Source of the DNA: Kalymmatonema hyalinum WJT4-NPBG1
GTDB taxonomy: Bacteria > Cyanobacteriota > Cyanobacteriia > Cyanobacteriales > Nostocaceae
Reading direction: 5' to 3'
Assembly: GCA_019359075.1 (NCBI GenBank)
Contig: JAHHIB010000002.1
Location: forward strand, 62,001-126,000
DNA: 64,000 bases
Below, piece by piece: positions 47,301-55,485 of the stretch (the stretch's first letter is position 1; every line of letters begins with the position of its first letter). The notes beneath the pieces are model-generated. The model was not told where the DNA came from. It saw only the letters and a program-made list of their open reading frames with translations, and searched no databases. The position numbers were made by a program, and so were the translations under genes.

Positions 47301-48526
47301 CTCCTAGCGGCAAAGTAAACCGCAGCGTCCTTCCAGCACCTGACTTAGCAAAACCCGATTCGGAAGAAAACTTTGTTGCTCCTCGCGATGGATTAGAACA
47401 AGAACTTGTCCAGATTTGGGAAGAAGTTTTACGCGTCCAACCCATTGGTATCAAAGACAACTTCTTTGACCTAGGCGGACATTCCTTGCTAGCTGTACAC
47501 TTATTTGGGCAAATAGAGACGAAATTCGGCAAAAAACTACCTCTAGCCACCCTTTTCCAATCAGGTACAGTGGAAACTCTTGCCAAGATGCTCTGTCCTG
47601 CACAAGAAAAAGCAACTGGTGATCAGGTTTTGCTAGGGGCGCTTGGGGAGGACACATCAACAGATGCTTGGTCATCCTTGGTAGCAATTCAGCCTAACGG
47701 TTCCAAACCACCTTTATTCTTCATGCACCCTATGGGTGGAGAAATTCTGTGTTACCGCCCAATAGCAATGCATCTGGGACAGGATCAACCACTTTATGGG
47801 CTACAACCACGAGGACTAGATGGAAAACAGCCTCTCTTAACCCGGGTTGAGGACATGGCAGCGCTTTACATTCAAGAAATGCAGATCATTCAACCCAACG
47901 GTCCCTATTATATAGGAGGTTACTCTTTCGGGGGTATAGTTGCCTTGGAGATAGCTCAGCAACTCCATAGGCAAGGTGAGAAAGTTGGTTTTCTAGCTAT
48001 GATTGATACCTGTCTTCCAGGTTCTGAGAAGCGATTACCCTTCATAAACAGAGTTTTTGAACACATAAATAATTTTAGACAACAAGGACCTGCCTACCTT
48101 CAGCGAAAGCTTGTAGGCTGGCGTGAGTGGGGCACGTACCAGATCCGACACAAATATATGCATATGTTAGGAATTTCGGAGCCTTTACCTGAGGGTGACA
48201 ACCACATAGACATCTTAGGCGCTAATCACGAAGCTCAGACCCAATACATCTTCCAAGAGTACTCAGGTCGAATGATCCTTCTGCGCACCGACGAGCAGGA
48301 GCGGGAGGAAGCTACAGGTATGCAATATGATCCGCAATTTGGTTGGGGCGAACTCATTACTGGAGGAATCGATGTTTATCATATTCCCGGCTCTCACTAT
48401 ACCTTGCTTGATGAACCCAATGTACGGGTGCTGGCAGAAAAATTGAAGCTGTGTTTAGAGAAGGAGGCGTATGCTGCTATGAACTTAACCCAGCAAAGGA
48501 TTAAGGATTTTGAGAAAGGGGGTTGA
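44309..48526 (+). CDS. Single-module NRPS: condensation, adenylation, PCP, thioesterase
   Basis: 1405 residues. Condensation domain (~45-475) starts PLSFAQQRLWFL and has HHIAADRW at 177-184 (Arg where HHxxxDG has Gly). Adenylation domain (~490-1010): YTSGSTGKPK near 650, YGQTETSG, YKTGDLAR, and Lys1002 in PSGKVNR. PCP: Ser1059 in GGHSLL. Type I thioesterase: Ser1206 in GYSFGG and His1363 in PGSHYT. By hand alignment to GrsA, the pocket position for the conserved Asp235 is Ser698 in FSSSVR. The substrate may therefore lack an ordinary alpha-amino group. One module with its own release domain would couple an acyl or aminoacyl donor to one building block and free it. No tailoring genes lie beside it. 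Confidence 0.9.
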   Translation: MDDTSKKIAPVSSTKRELPELELKNKSADVKRQHTISKRTKTEPAPLSFAQQRLWFLAQLETNNSAYHITKTLQLQGDLNVAVLQQSLDAIVAHHEALRTNFLAPDGKGVQVISEPRSVELQVIDLKDCPPSQRTTQIQQLLQDEAQRPFNLTSDLMLRGSLLVLSPQEHILLLVMHHIAADRWSMSILFEQLATLYQAFLNAKPNPLPEQPIQYADFAVWQRQWLSGEVLEKQLKYWKQQLVGANPVLELPADRPRPPVQTYQGAKQSFIIPESLSQALSTLSQQEGVTLYMTLLAAFQLQLYRYTGQQDILVGSPIAGRNLSELEDLIGFFVNTLVLRTDMAGNPSFRELLQRVRNVSMSAYAYQDLPIDKLIDELQPERSLSYHPLFQVMFVLQNTPKQTFELPGLTLTPYDWDNVTCRFDLTLSITETEQGLQGLWEYNTDLFDACTISRMSGHFQTLLSGIVAKTEQQISELPLLTANERHQLLYEWNDTDADYAEDKCIHELFEQLVRTPDAVALMYEEQQLTYRQLNALANQLAHYLRTLGVGSEVLVGIFVERSLEMVVGLLAILKAGGAYVPLDPSYPKERLAFMLQNSQPLVLLTQEFLITELPEHTAQVVCFDRDWQFIAQHSEENLNQTATAANLAYVIYTSGSTGKPKAVQVTHANLCHYAQAMGRALGITAEDVYMHTASIAFSSSVRQLMVPLAAGATVKIATSEQRKDPRALFAGIKKYDVTVVDTIPSYWRNCIHTLAGLEQQTRQALLDNKLRLIVTTGEPLLSDIPPQWTFGFQHGAQLINMYGQTETSGTVAVYPIPAQQDERVKIVPLGRPIANTQIYLLDSHLQPVPIGVVGELHIGGGGPARGYLNARELTAEKFIPNPFSQQERARLYKTGDLARYLQDGNIEFIGRSDYQVQIRGFRIELGEIEAVLSQHPSVLQTVVIAREDGSGEKRLVAYVVSNEGPALSVSDLRRFLREKLPEYMVPFAFMLLEALPLTPSGKVNRSVLPAPDLAKPDSEENFVAPRDGLEQELVQIWEEVLRVQPIGIKDNFFDLGGHSLLAVHLFGQIETKFGKKLPLATLFQSGTVETLAKMLCPAQEKATGDQVLLGALGEDTSTDAWSSLVAIQPNGSKPPLFFMHPMGGEILCYRPIAMHLGQDQPLYGLQPRGLDGKQPLLTRVEDMAALYIQEMQIIQPNGPYYIGGYSFGGIVALEIAQQLHRQGEKVGFLAMIDTCLPGSEKRLPFINRVFEHINNFRQQGPAYLQRKLVGWREWGTYQIRHKYMHMLGISEPLPEGDNHIDILGANHEAQTQYIFQEYSGRMILLRTDEQEREEATGMQYDPQFGWGELITGGIDVYHIPGSHYTLLDEPNVRVLAEKLKLCLEKEAYAAMNLTQQRIKDFEKGG

Positions 48527-48742
48527 TAAAAACACTTTTTTCTTGGCTTAGGAGCCGCCCAAAAATAACTTACCTGTTTTAAAAAATGTAAGCCTTCATT
48601 TACAAGACTTTCAGCGATTAAAAAAGGTGAGTACAAAATGGTTATTCCTTCCTTCTGGCTTGAAAGAGCAGGGGAGGCAGAGGAAGCAGGCGGTGAAACT
48701 TGTTTCATTGGAACTGGCTTCTGCCTTATTTTGAGGGCAGGT

Positions 48743-50434
48743 TTAATGTAGAAGTCTTGTTGAGGTTGATGCCAAAACAGCTATGAGATAATTTGTCAGG
48801 GTATACGCATCTACTCCCAACTCTGTCCGATCTTCTGCTGCTAAAATTGCTGCTTGAGAGTGCCACCAAGCAGCAGTTGCCACTATCTCCTCTACAGAAA
48901 TCTTTTTAGAAGAAGCTTGCGCCAACAATCCACCCATAAGCCCAGTTAAGACATCTCCACTACCACCACGCGCCAAAGCTGGGGTACTTTCGGGATTAAT
49001 CCAAACGGTACCTTGGGAGTTGGCAATAACAGTCCTTGCACCTTTCAATAACACCACTGCGCCACTTTGCGCCGCAGCATCCCGCGTCGCCTTGATTCTG
49101 TCCTTGTTGGCATCAGGAATCTCAGGAAACAACCGCTTAAATTCACCAGTATGCGGTGTAAGTACTGTTACTGTTTGTCTTTTTTGTAACGTGGTTAGAG
49201 TTCCCATTTGAGCTAGGATATTCAAAGCATCAGCATCCAAAACTAAGGGGTTGGTGCTATCTAACACTTGTTGTAAAATTGGGCTGGCGTCTTGTGTTAA
49301 ACCGGGACCGCAGGCGATCGCACTAAATGAACTCAGATCTGTTTTTGGTGGAAGTTGCAGTTGGGCGATCGCCCCAGAATCTGTTTCTGGACACCCGATA
49401 ATCAGCGCTTCAGGCAACTGTGCCACCATTATAGATTTCAGTGATTCTGGCACAGCAATCGAGAGCATTCCCACACCACTTGCTCGCGCTCCCAACCCAG
49501 TTAATATTGCCCCTCCGGAATAGCGACGCGAACCACAAATCAGCAGTAAATGTCCTTCCTTGTACTTGTGGGTGACTGGTGGACGGGGTAGAGGCAGAGT
49601 GGAGAGTGCAGTTGTTTTTGTGATACGTTTAATGCTTGGTGAATTCCCTAGTACAGCTTGTATATCAGCCAAGGGAATATCAAAATCGATTAACTCGGCT
49701 TTGCCGACATAATCAAGAGCATGGTCTTGCAATAAACCAAGCTTCCACAAAGCCAAGCATAAGGTGTGCGTAGCACGCACCGCAGTTCCCAACACCTGAC
49801 CCGTATCTGTGTGCAACCCTGAAGGCAAATCGATACTAATAATTGGTTTATTCCATTCATTAAGCTGATTGATCGCCGTAGCAACTGGATGTGTGAGTGT
49901 TCTTTCTAAACCAAATCCAAACAACCCATCAATCAACAAATCACAATTTTGCAGTGGCTCAATTAGCTCATAATATGGTATCCCCAAACTCTTGGCATAC
50001 TGCAAGTGCTGCGAAGTTAATTCCTTGAGTTTAGAGAAAGGGCAATATATGAAAACTTCATAACCTCGAAAGTATAACTCTCGGGCAACGACCAAAGCAT
50101 CACCACCATTGTGACCGGGACCAACGAGAATTCCTACGCGAAATCCGCCTTGTTTCACGGGAGATGAGCGAGATGAGGAAGATGCGAGAGATTCTAAACT
50201 TTGAATTTTGTTCGCGTAGCGTGCCGGAAGGGCATATTTTGAATTTTGAATTGATTTGTCCCCGTGTTCTCCAAAAAGCGGGTAGATATCCTGAATGCGA
50301 CGGGCAATGAGCCCTGCAACTTTTTCCATCAAAGCCGCTACAGGCATTCCCGCTGCAAAAATGCGCTCTTCAATATCGCGCATTTGCTGTGCGGTGACGA
50401 CCACTTGTGAAATTTGTTCTTGCCTGTCCTGCAT
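48743..50434 (-). CDS. nnr: Bifunctional NAD(P)HX epimerase / ADP-dependent dehydratase
   Basis: 563 residues. It repairs hydrated NADH and NADPH. The N-terminal epimerase half holds VGPGHNGGDALVVARELYFRGY. The C-terminal dehydratase half has HTGEFKRLFP and the ADP/metal region GSGDVLTGLMGGLLAQ. Between GEHGDKS and VGILVGPGHNGG (about residues 63-103) there is an extra low-complexity segment (LESLASSSSRSS). Its DNA (50213-50236) resembles an interspersed repeat found elsewhere in the window, suggesting an in-frame insertion. Standalone. Confidence 0.93.
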   Translation of the reverse strand: MQDRQEQISQVVVTAQQMRDIEERIFAAGMPVAALMEKVAGLIARRIQDIYPLFGEHGDKSIQNSKYALPARYANKIQSLESLASSSSRSSPVKQGGFRVGILVGPGHNGGDALVVARELYFRGYEVFIYCPFSKLKELTSQHLQYAKSLGIPYYELIEPLQNCDLLIDGLFGFGLERTLTHPVATAINQLNEWNKPIISIDLPSGLHTDTGQVLGTAVRATHTLCLALWKLGLLQDHALDYVGKAELIDFDIPLADIQAVLGNSPSIKRITKTTALSTLPLPRPPVTHKYKEGHLLLICGSRRYSGGAILTGLGARASGVGMLSIAVPESLKSIMVAQLPEALIIGCPETDSGAIAQLQLPPKTDLSSFSAIACGPGLTQDASPILQQVLDSTNPLVLDADALNILAQMGTLTTLQKRQTVTVLTPHTGEFKRLFPEIPDANKDRIKATRDAAAQSGAVVLLKGARTVIANSQGTVWINPESTPALARGGSGDVLTGLMGGLLAQASSKKISVEEIVATAAWWHSQAAILAAEDRTELGVDAYTLTNYLIAVLASTSTRLLH

Positions 50435-50534
50435 CAGTTCTAAGTCCTCAAGTCTTAAGTTCCGAGCAATGAATGCTGAGTCTTTTTTTTCCTACTTTTC
50501 TTTATCCTAATCAGCACTCACCACCCAGCACTTT

Positions 50535-51419
50535 TTATTTGCCGTAGTAAACCCTGGCATTACCAAATCTTGAATCTCGCCGCAGATAGTTGTTCCACTC
50601 TTCTGCCAGCCAACGTTTGGCAAATGGTCCAACTGCTACGTGTGGTCCTCGCGGTTCATCTCTAGGGATAACGGGTACATCTCGTCGTCTTACATAGCGT
50701 CTGATTTCGTTCCTGTAGTAGGGTAGCTCTTCCGACTTGGTAGGAATAACGACATAGTAGTTGTTAGACCTATTCCCGCCATAATTCCCTCCAGGATACC
50801 CGTTAGGATATCCTGTATCAGGATAATTGGGTATGTCTTGTCCATTGTTGCTGGCGATTCGTGTGTTACCTATACCCCTAGATTGCAACTGTCTAGCTCT
50901 GTCTCGGGCACCTGATTCGCTCCTAAAAACTCCTGCCTGAATGACGTCACGTCTTCCTAACCGTTTTATGAAGGCATCTGGTACGATGTCACGTACTTCT
51001 GGCAGTTGTCGCCGCAAATTACTGCCATAAACGTACACTTGGTAGCGCCCAAAGTTTTGATTATATTGATTATATTGATTTGACGGTGCTCGGAATTCTA
51101 CACTATTTTGGGGGCTTGTGGAAAATGGCTCCGCTGTAGGCACCTGCGGTAATGGCTCTTGACCATAAGGAGTCAGTGGGACATTATTGGGAGGTGGCGG
51201 TAAGTTTTCAAGCACGCTTTGAGTCAGCAAAACCTCACCTGTTTTGATTTGGGCATACGCTTGGCTGGACTGGGAAATAAACAGCAAACATCCTCCCAGC
51301 AGTAGAGGCAAGATGGACTGTAGTCGAAAATGGAAGATATGGAACCGTAAAGGATTTAGTGTTGATAATCGGCTGAAACTGGTGGATGCTATAAATTGAC
51401 AAGGTATTGCACCAGACAT
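50535..51419 (-). CDS. SPOR-like repeat protein with signal peptide
   Basis: 294 residues from ATG 51419 (TTG 51437 is an alternative). A hydrophobic segment (SILPLLLGGCLLFISQSS) followed by AYAQ indicates export. After a Pro/Gln-rich linker come two SPOR-like halves: RYQVYVYGSN...VIQAGVFRSESGARDRARQLQSRG and NYYVVIPTKSEEL...HVAVGPFAKRWLAEEW. SPOR domains bind septal peptidoglycan strands lacking stem peptides; here binding is inferred. A Gly/Asn/Tyr-rich spacer separates the halves. Confidence 0.72.
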   Translation of the reverse strand: MSGAIPCQFIASTSFSRLSTLNPLRFHIFHFRLQSILPLLLGGCLLFISQSSQAYAQIKTGEVLLTQSVLENLPPPPNNVPLTPYGQEPLPQVPTAEPFSTSPQNSVEFRAPSNQYNQYNQNFGRYQVYVYGSNLRRQLPEVRDIVPDAFIKRLGRRDVIQAGVFRSESGARDRARQLQSRGIGNTRIASNNGQDIPNYPDTGYPNGYPGGNYGGNRSNNYYVVIPTKSEELPYYRNEIRRYVRRRDVPVIPRDEPRGPHVAVGPFAKRWLAEEWNNYLRRDSRFGNARVYYGK

Positions 51420-51666
51420 AAGCAATTCAAAATTCAAAAAGAAGAAATGAGCTTCGTGTACTCAAGCATTATGGCTGTTGACTATATGCAGCTCTTTTGG
51501 CGTGACAGCGGGCGTAGCTGCAACAAGCTTAATAGAAGCATAAAGTATTACAGTGCTAAGTCAAACCTTTATAATCAATATTTCACTCTTTAGCTTTGTA
51601 CCTTATTCATAAGCCTTCGGTTCACAGTGTTAAGCTAGAACCAGTAGCCTAGCCATTTTTCCGCAG

Positions 51667-52722
51667 ATGAAGAAAGTAGTCGTTGGTCTTTCTGGTGGCG
51701 TTGACAGTTCCACCGCAGCAGCCATTTTGCACCATCAAGGTTATGAAGTTATTGGTCTGACCCTTTGGCTGATGAAAGGGAAAGGTCAGTGCTGCTCTGA
51801 AGGTATGATTGACGCGGCTTATATCTGCGAACAACTGGGCATTCCCCATCATATTGTTGATATTCGCGATGTCTTTCAGACCAGTATCGTCGATTACCTG
51901 GTAGCTGGTTACAGTACTGGGATCACTCCTTTGCCTTGCTCGCAGTGCAATAAAACTGTGAAATTTGGTCCGATGTTGCAGTATGCTCAGGAAAATCTGG
52001 AATGCGATCGCATTGCCACCGGTCATTATGCCCGCATTCAATATGATGAACCGACTGGACGTTATCAATTGCTACGAGCAGTTGACCGCAACAAAGACCA
52101 GTCCTACTTTCTCTATGACTTGTCGCAAGATTTACTAGCAGGCACCGTATTCCCTCTAGGAGAACTCCAAAAAACTGACACTCGTCGTCTTGCCAGCGAA
52201 CACGGTTTGAAAACAGCAGATAAGCCAGAGAGTCAGGACTTGTGCTTAGTAGAAAGTAACGGTTCAATGCGAGCGTTTCTTGACAAATATCTTGCGCCCA
52301 AAAAAGGCGATATCGTTGATCCCACGGGCAAGGTACTCGGGCAGCATGATGGTGTCCATCATTACACGATAGGGCAACGTAAAGGGTTGGGGATCGCCGC
52401 TGCTGAACCGTTGTATGTTATCGAATTGGATGCGGTTAACAATAGAGTGATTGTGGGCGATCGCACTAAAGCAACTGAACCAGAATGCACCGTAGGGCGA
52501 GTAAACTGGGTATCTATGTGCGAACCATCAACCCCGATTCGCACTGAAGTTCAAATCCGCTACCGTTCAACTCCTGTACCAGTCACAGTCATTCCCTTGG
52601 AAAACTCCCGTGTCCGTATCGTTTTTGATGAACCTCAGTTTAGCATTACCCCCGGACAAGCTGCTGTATGGTACGACGGGGACAAAGTGTTGGGTGGCGG
52701 CATCATTGAACAATTTAGCTAG
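51667..52722 (+). CDS. mnmA: tRNA-specific 2-thiouridylase MnmA
   Basis: 351 residues. It places sulfur on U34 of tRNA-Lys, -Glu and -Gln. The PP-loop SGGVDSS is at residues 8-14. The first catalytic Cys lies in [10 protein letters not shown] (about residue 96), the second in [23 protein letters not shown] and [11 protein letters not shown] are also family-typical, and the C-terminal barrel is complete. The variant [19 protein letters not shown] near residue 40 is the form usual in cyanobacteria. Confidence 0.95.
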   Translation: MKKVVVGLSGGVDSSTAAAILHHQGYEVIGLTLWLMKGKGQCCSEGMIDAAYICEQLGIPHHIVDIRDVFQTSIVDYLVAGYSTGITPLPCSQCNKTVKFGPMLQYAQENLECDRIATGHYARIQYDEPTGRYQLLRAVDRNKDQSYFLYDLSQDLLAGTVFPLGELQKTDTRRLASEHGLKTADKPESQDLCLVESNGSMRAFLDKYLAPKKGDIVDPTGKVLGQHDGVHHYTIGQRKGLGIAAAEPLYVIELDAVNNRVIVGDRTKATEPECTVGRVNWVSMCEPSTPIRTEVQIRYRSTPVPVTVIPLENSRVRIVFDEPQFSITPGQAAVWYDGDKVLGGGIIEQFS

Positions 52723-52812
52723 ATCACGAATCAGGTATGGGCGATGAGGAGTAGGGGAGCACGGACAAAACTCCCTCATCTGTCTCATCTTTTCCTACTT
52801 TCTCTCAAGCTC

Positions 52813-52855
52813 CGCCTTTCACCCCAACATAGCTACAAGGTGGGGGTGAAAGGCG
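52813..52855. terminator. Hairpin downstream of mnmA
   Basis: CGCCTTTCACCCC and GGGGTGAAAGGCG pair perfectly over 13 bp with a 17-base loop. It is GC-rich and lies 91 bp after the stop; no T-run follows, so it may also be an interspersed palindrome. Confidence 0.5.
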
Positions 52856-53019
52856 GGTGAAAAATAAAATCGCCCTGTATTGAAGCCGACGCGAAGCGGA
52901 GGGACAATGCAGGGAAGAGTGAGTTTTTCACTGTCTACGTGGATCTATACAGAAAGCTTGCAGGAACCAGGAACTCATTATACACAGTTGCCGTCTGCAG
53001 CTGTAGAAAGGAGGTAACG

Positions 53020-53211
53020 CGCCTTGTTGACATTGATGTATGAGTACAAAATCCAACCCAAGACCAAATAGCACGAGTTGAGCAATATCTCGAACTGTGT
53101 CGCCAAGTCTGGAATTACGCTTTGCGTCAGCCCAAAGATTGGATTTCGGCTCGTAAGTACCAACTCAACGTTTATTCCATCACTTGTGAGTACATCCTAA
53201 TCTGTGAGTAA
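53020..53211 (+). pseudogene. Degraded N-terminal fragment of a tnpB gene
   Basis: Readable in two frames: YEYKIQPKTK ends in a stop, then ARVEQYLELCRQVWNYALR and PKDWISARKYQLNVYSIT continue in a shifted frame. These are the first ~60 residues of an IS200/IS605-type TnpB (LELCRQVWNYALR is the family's N-terminal helix). The rest is missing. It stands left of the pentapeptide-repeat gene. Confidence 0.75.
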
Positions 53212-53534
53212 GCCGAACAGCTTGCGGTTACGGCTCAACTCCGTTTTAGACAGCTTGAGTTGTCTGTAGGGACAGTAGCTGGTAACTGCTTAGTGGAAGC
53301 AATCGCTTTTTTGCAGCGAGATACAATTATACTGTGAACGGCTAATAGCTAGACTTTTAATTAAGTGGCTATAACCCTTGCCTACTAATGATTTTAGCTA
53401 TTTTTAAAAAGTAAAGTTCCAAGCGATTCTTAGTATAAAAACTAAGCTAGTAGTGAAAATAAATATAATAAGATCTTAACTTTCAAGTTATTGACTCTTG
53501 ACAATTTTTTAATGCCTCTTGAGACTCTTCCCGT

Positions 53535-55355
53535 ATGAATAACAATGAATATCTCGCTCTGCTATCGAAAGGAATTAAAATTTGGAATAAACAAAGACCA
53601 AGAGATAGTAATTTAATTAAGCTAGCCCAACTTAATCTTAGAGAAAAAAACCTTAGAGAAATAGATTTGACGTTAACTGATTTGAGTGGAACAGATCTGA
53701 GCGGAGCAAATCTGAGTGGAGCAGATTTCAGTGGCTCTGAGCTAACTAATACTAAACTAATTAATACTAATTTGAGTGGGGCAAATCTAACTCGTGCAAA
53801 ATTCAGAAATTGTATTATTGAGAATAGCGATTTAAGTGAAGCTAAGTTAGACGGAGCACAATTTGAAAATGTTAGCTTCACTCGGACAAAGCTGGATAAC
53901 GCTATATTCAGCAATGCCAATCTCCGTCAGATTCAATTTGGTACAGGTGAAAATAAAAATTCCCTTAAAGGAGCTTCATTCACTAGCGCTACTTTCATAG
54001 ACGCTAATTTGAGTGATATCGATTTAACAGGAATTAACTTAAAGAGTGCTGATCTTAACGAAGCGAATTTAAGTCTCACCGATCTACGTGGAGTTGATCT
54101 GAGTGGAGCTAAACTGAAAAAAACCATTCTAATTTGTGCTAATCTACGTGGAGCTAACCTCAGCGATACAAGTTTAGCTTATGCAGATATGAGTGGCTCA
54201 GATATTGGGGATGCTAAATTTTTAGGAGCAGACTTAACTGGAGCTACGCTTAAGGGCATCACTTTAAGCGATTCAGATATTAATAATTTCCGCAATGCAA
54301 ATTTGAATCAAATTATTGTAGATGATGATCCAGTAATTGCTCAACTAATAGAATCTCATTCTGCTAATAAGACTAACCAGTTTTCCTTATCCACTTACAC
54401 TATACAAATTAAACAAATAAAAGGAGGTAAAAACAGTACTTATAGCCCACACCCTATTCCTCTCAGCAAATTTTACAACGGAACAGACTTATTCGACTTT
54501 TTTCACGAATCTTTATTAAAAATGAATTCTTTATTAACGCTAAATCAAAAACCTAAACAAGATAGCAGCGAAAGAATTGTTTTGATTGTTCCCTCTGATA
54601 CTCTAAAAATATCTGCCAGAAAGATAACTGGAACATTAGGGAGTGGAAAATATGGAATAATAAGAACTATCATGAATGTAAATGGTGGAGAAATAACTCA
54701 TATTCAGACAGAAAATGAAGCAGGAGTTCAACCCTATTTTTTCTTAATTAAAATTCCCAAAGGTAAATCTGAAGGTATTATTATTTTACAAAATATTGGC
54801 AATCATGGGATAAAGAGCTTATTCACAGACTTCATTTCCAAGCAATTCAAGGAAAGATATGTAGATTATCGTATTGATGTTAAACCTTTTATTCCAGATG
54901 AAAAAATCAGAGAAGTGGTTTCTGACGGAAAAGTAAAGAAAATAATTTTTATCAAAAATGATGCCAGTATATCCACTAATAGTACAGAAATTCTTGACCA
55001 AAACAGGAAAAGCATAAATGGGAAAATTGAACTTGTAGTATCGGCTGATGATATTCCCCTGAATCATAATTTTGTTGAAAATGTTAATGACTTCCACAGT
55101 GGTAATGGGATAGTAGATATTTTATTTGATTCGGAATCATTCGGTTTTGAGTATGACACTATTAAACTTGAGATAGATTTGGGGGGTAAAAGCAGAACAA
55201 TTGATTTGGATAAGAAGAGCTTAAGAAAATCCGATGAAGATATTACTGATAAAGTAGAAGTAGATAAATACGGAAACCCAATTTTTATTTCTATTGAAAA
55301 TTTGGCATCAGAAATATGTAAAGACACTGAAGAAACCCTCAATAAAATTTATTAA
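53535..55355 (+). CDS. Pentapeptide-repeat protein with unrecognised C-terminal domain
   Basis: 606 residues. Residues ~35-265 are pentapeptide repeats (A[DN]LSG type, e.g. GANLSGADFSGSEL), which fold as a right-handed beta helix. They are interrupted near residue 135 by a short loop (FGTGENKNSLKGA). Residues ~280-606 are a different domain, beta-rich and acidic at the end. Segments such as IVLIVPSDTLKISARKI and GIIILQNIGNHGIKSLFTDF do not match a family I know. No signal peptide. AT-rich. Convergent with the caspase-STAND gene, and possibly a partner of it; the role is unknown. Confidence 0.8.
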   Translation: MNNNEYLALLSKGIKIWNKQRPRDSNLIKLAQLNLREKNLREIDLTLTDLSGTDLSGANLSGADFSGSELTNTKLINTNLSGANLTRAKFRNCIIENSDLSEAKLDGAQFENVSFTRTKLDNAIFSNANLRQIQFGTGENKNSLKGASFTSATFIDANLSDIDLTGINLKSADLNEANLSLTDLRGVDLSGAKLKKTILICANLRGANLSDTSLAYADMSGSDIGDAKFLGADLTGATLKGITLSDSDINNFRNANLNQIIVDDDPVIAQLIESHSANKTNQFSLSTYTIQIKQIKGGKNSTYSPHPIPLSKFYNGTDLFDFFHESLLKMNSLLTLNQKPKQDSSERIVLIVPSDTLKISARKITGTLGSGKYGIIRTIMNVNGGEITHIQTENEAGVQPYFFLIKIPKGKSEGIIILQNIGNHGIKSLFTDFISKQFKERYVDYRIDVKPFIPDEKIREVVSDGKVKKIIFIKNDASISTNSTEILDQNRKSINGKIELVVSADDIPLNHNFVENVNDFHSGNGIVDILFDSESFGFEYDTIKLEIDLGGKSRTIDLDKKSLRKSDEDITDKVEVDKYGNPIFISIENLASEICKDTEETLNKIY

Positions 55356-55485
55356 AATTAACTCTGAAAAAAAAACTTATTTTATGATACTGAATAGTCG
55401 TAGATGAGAACATAAGTTCTTAAAGATATATCGCATCTTCAAAACTGTCTTTACTTGTGTTCCCTCTTTATTTTTGAAAAATTAT

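Noticed and set aside
54819..55342. Minus-strand frames of 92 codons inside the pentapeptide gene
   Set aside because: Antisense shadows with no ribosome site or domain.
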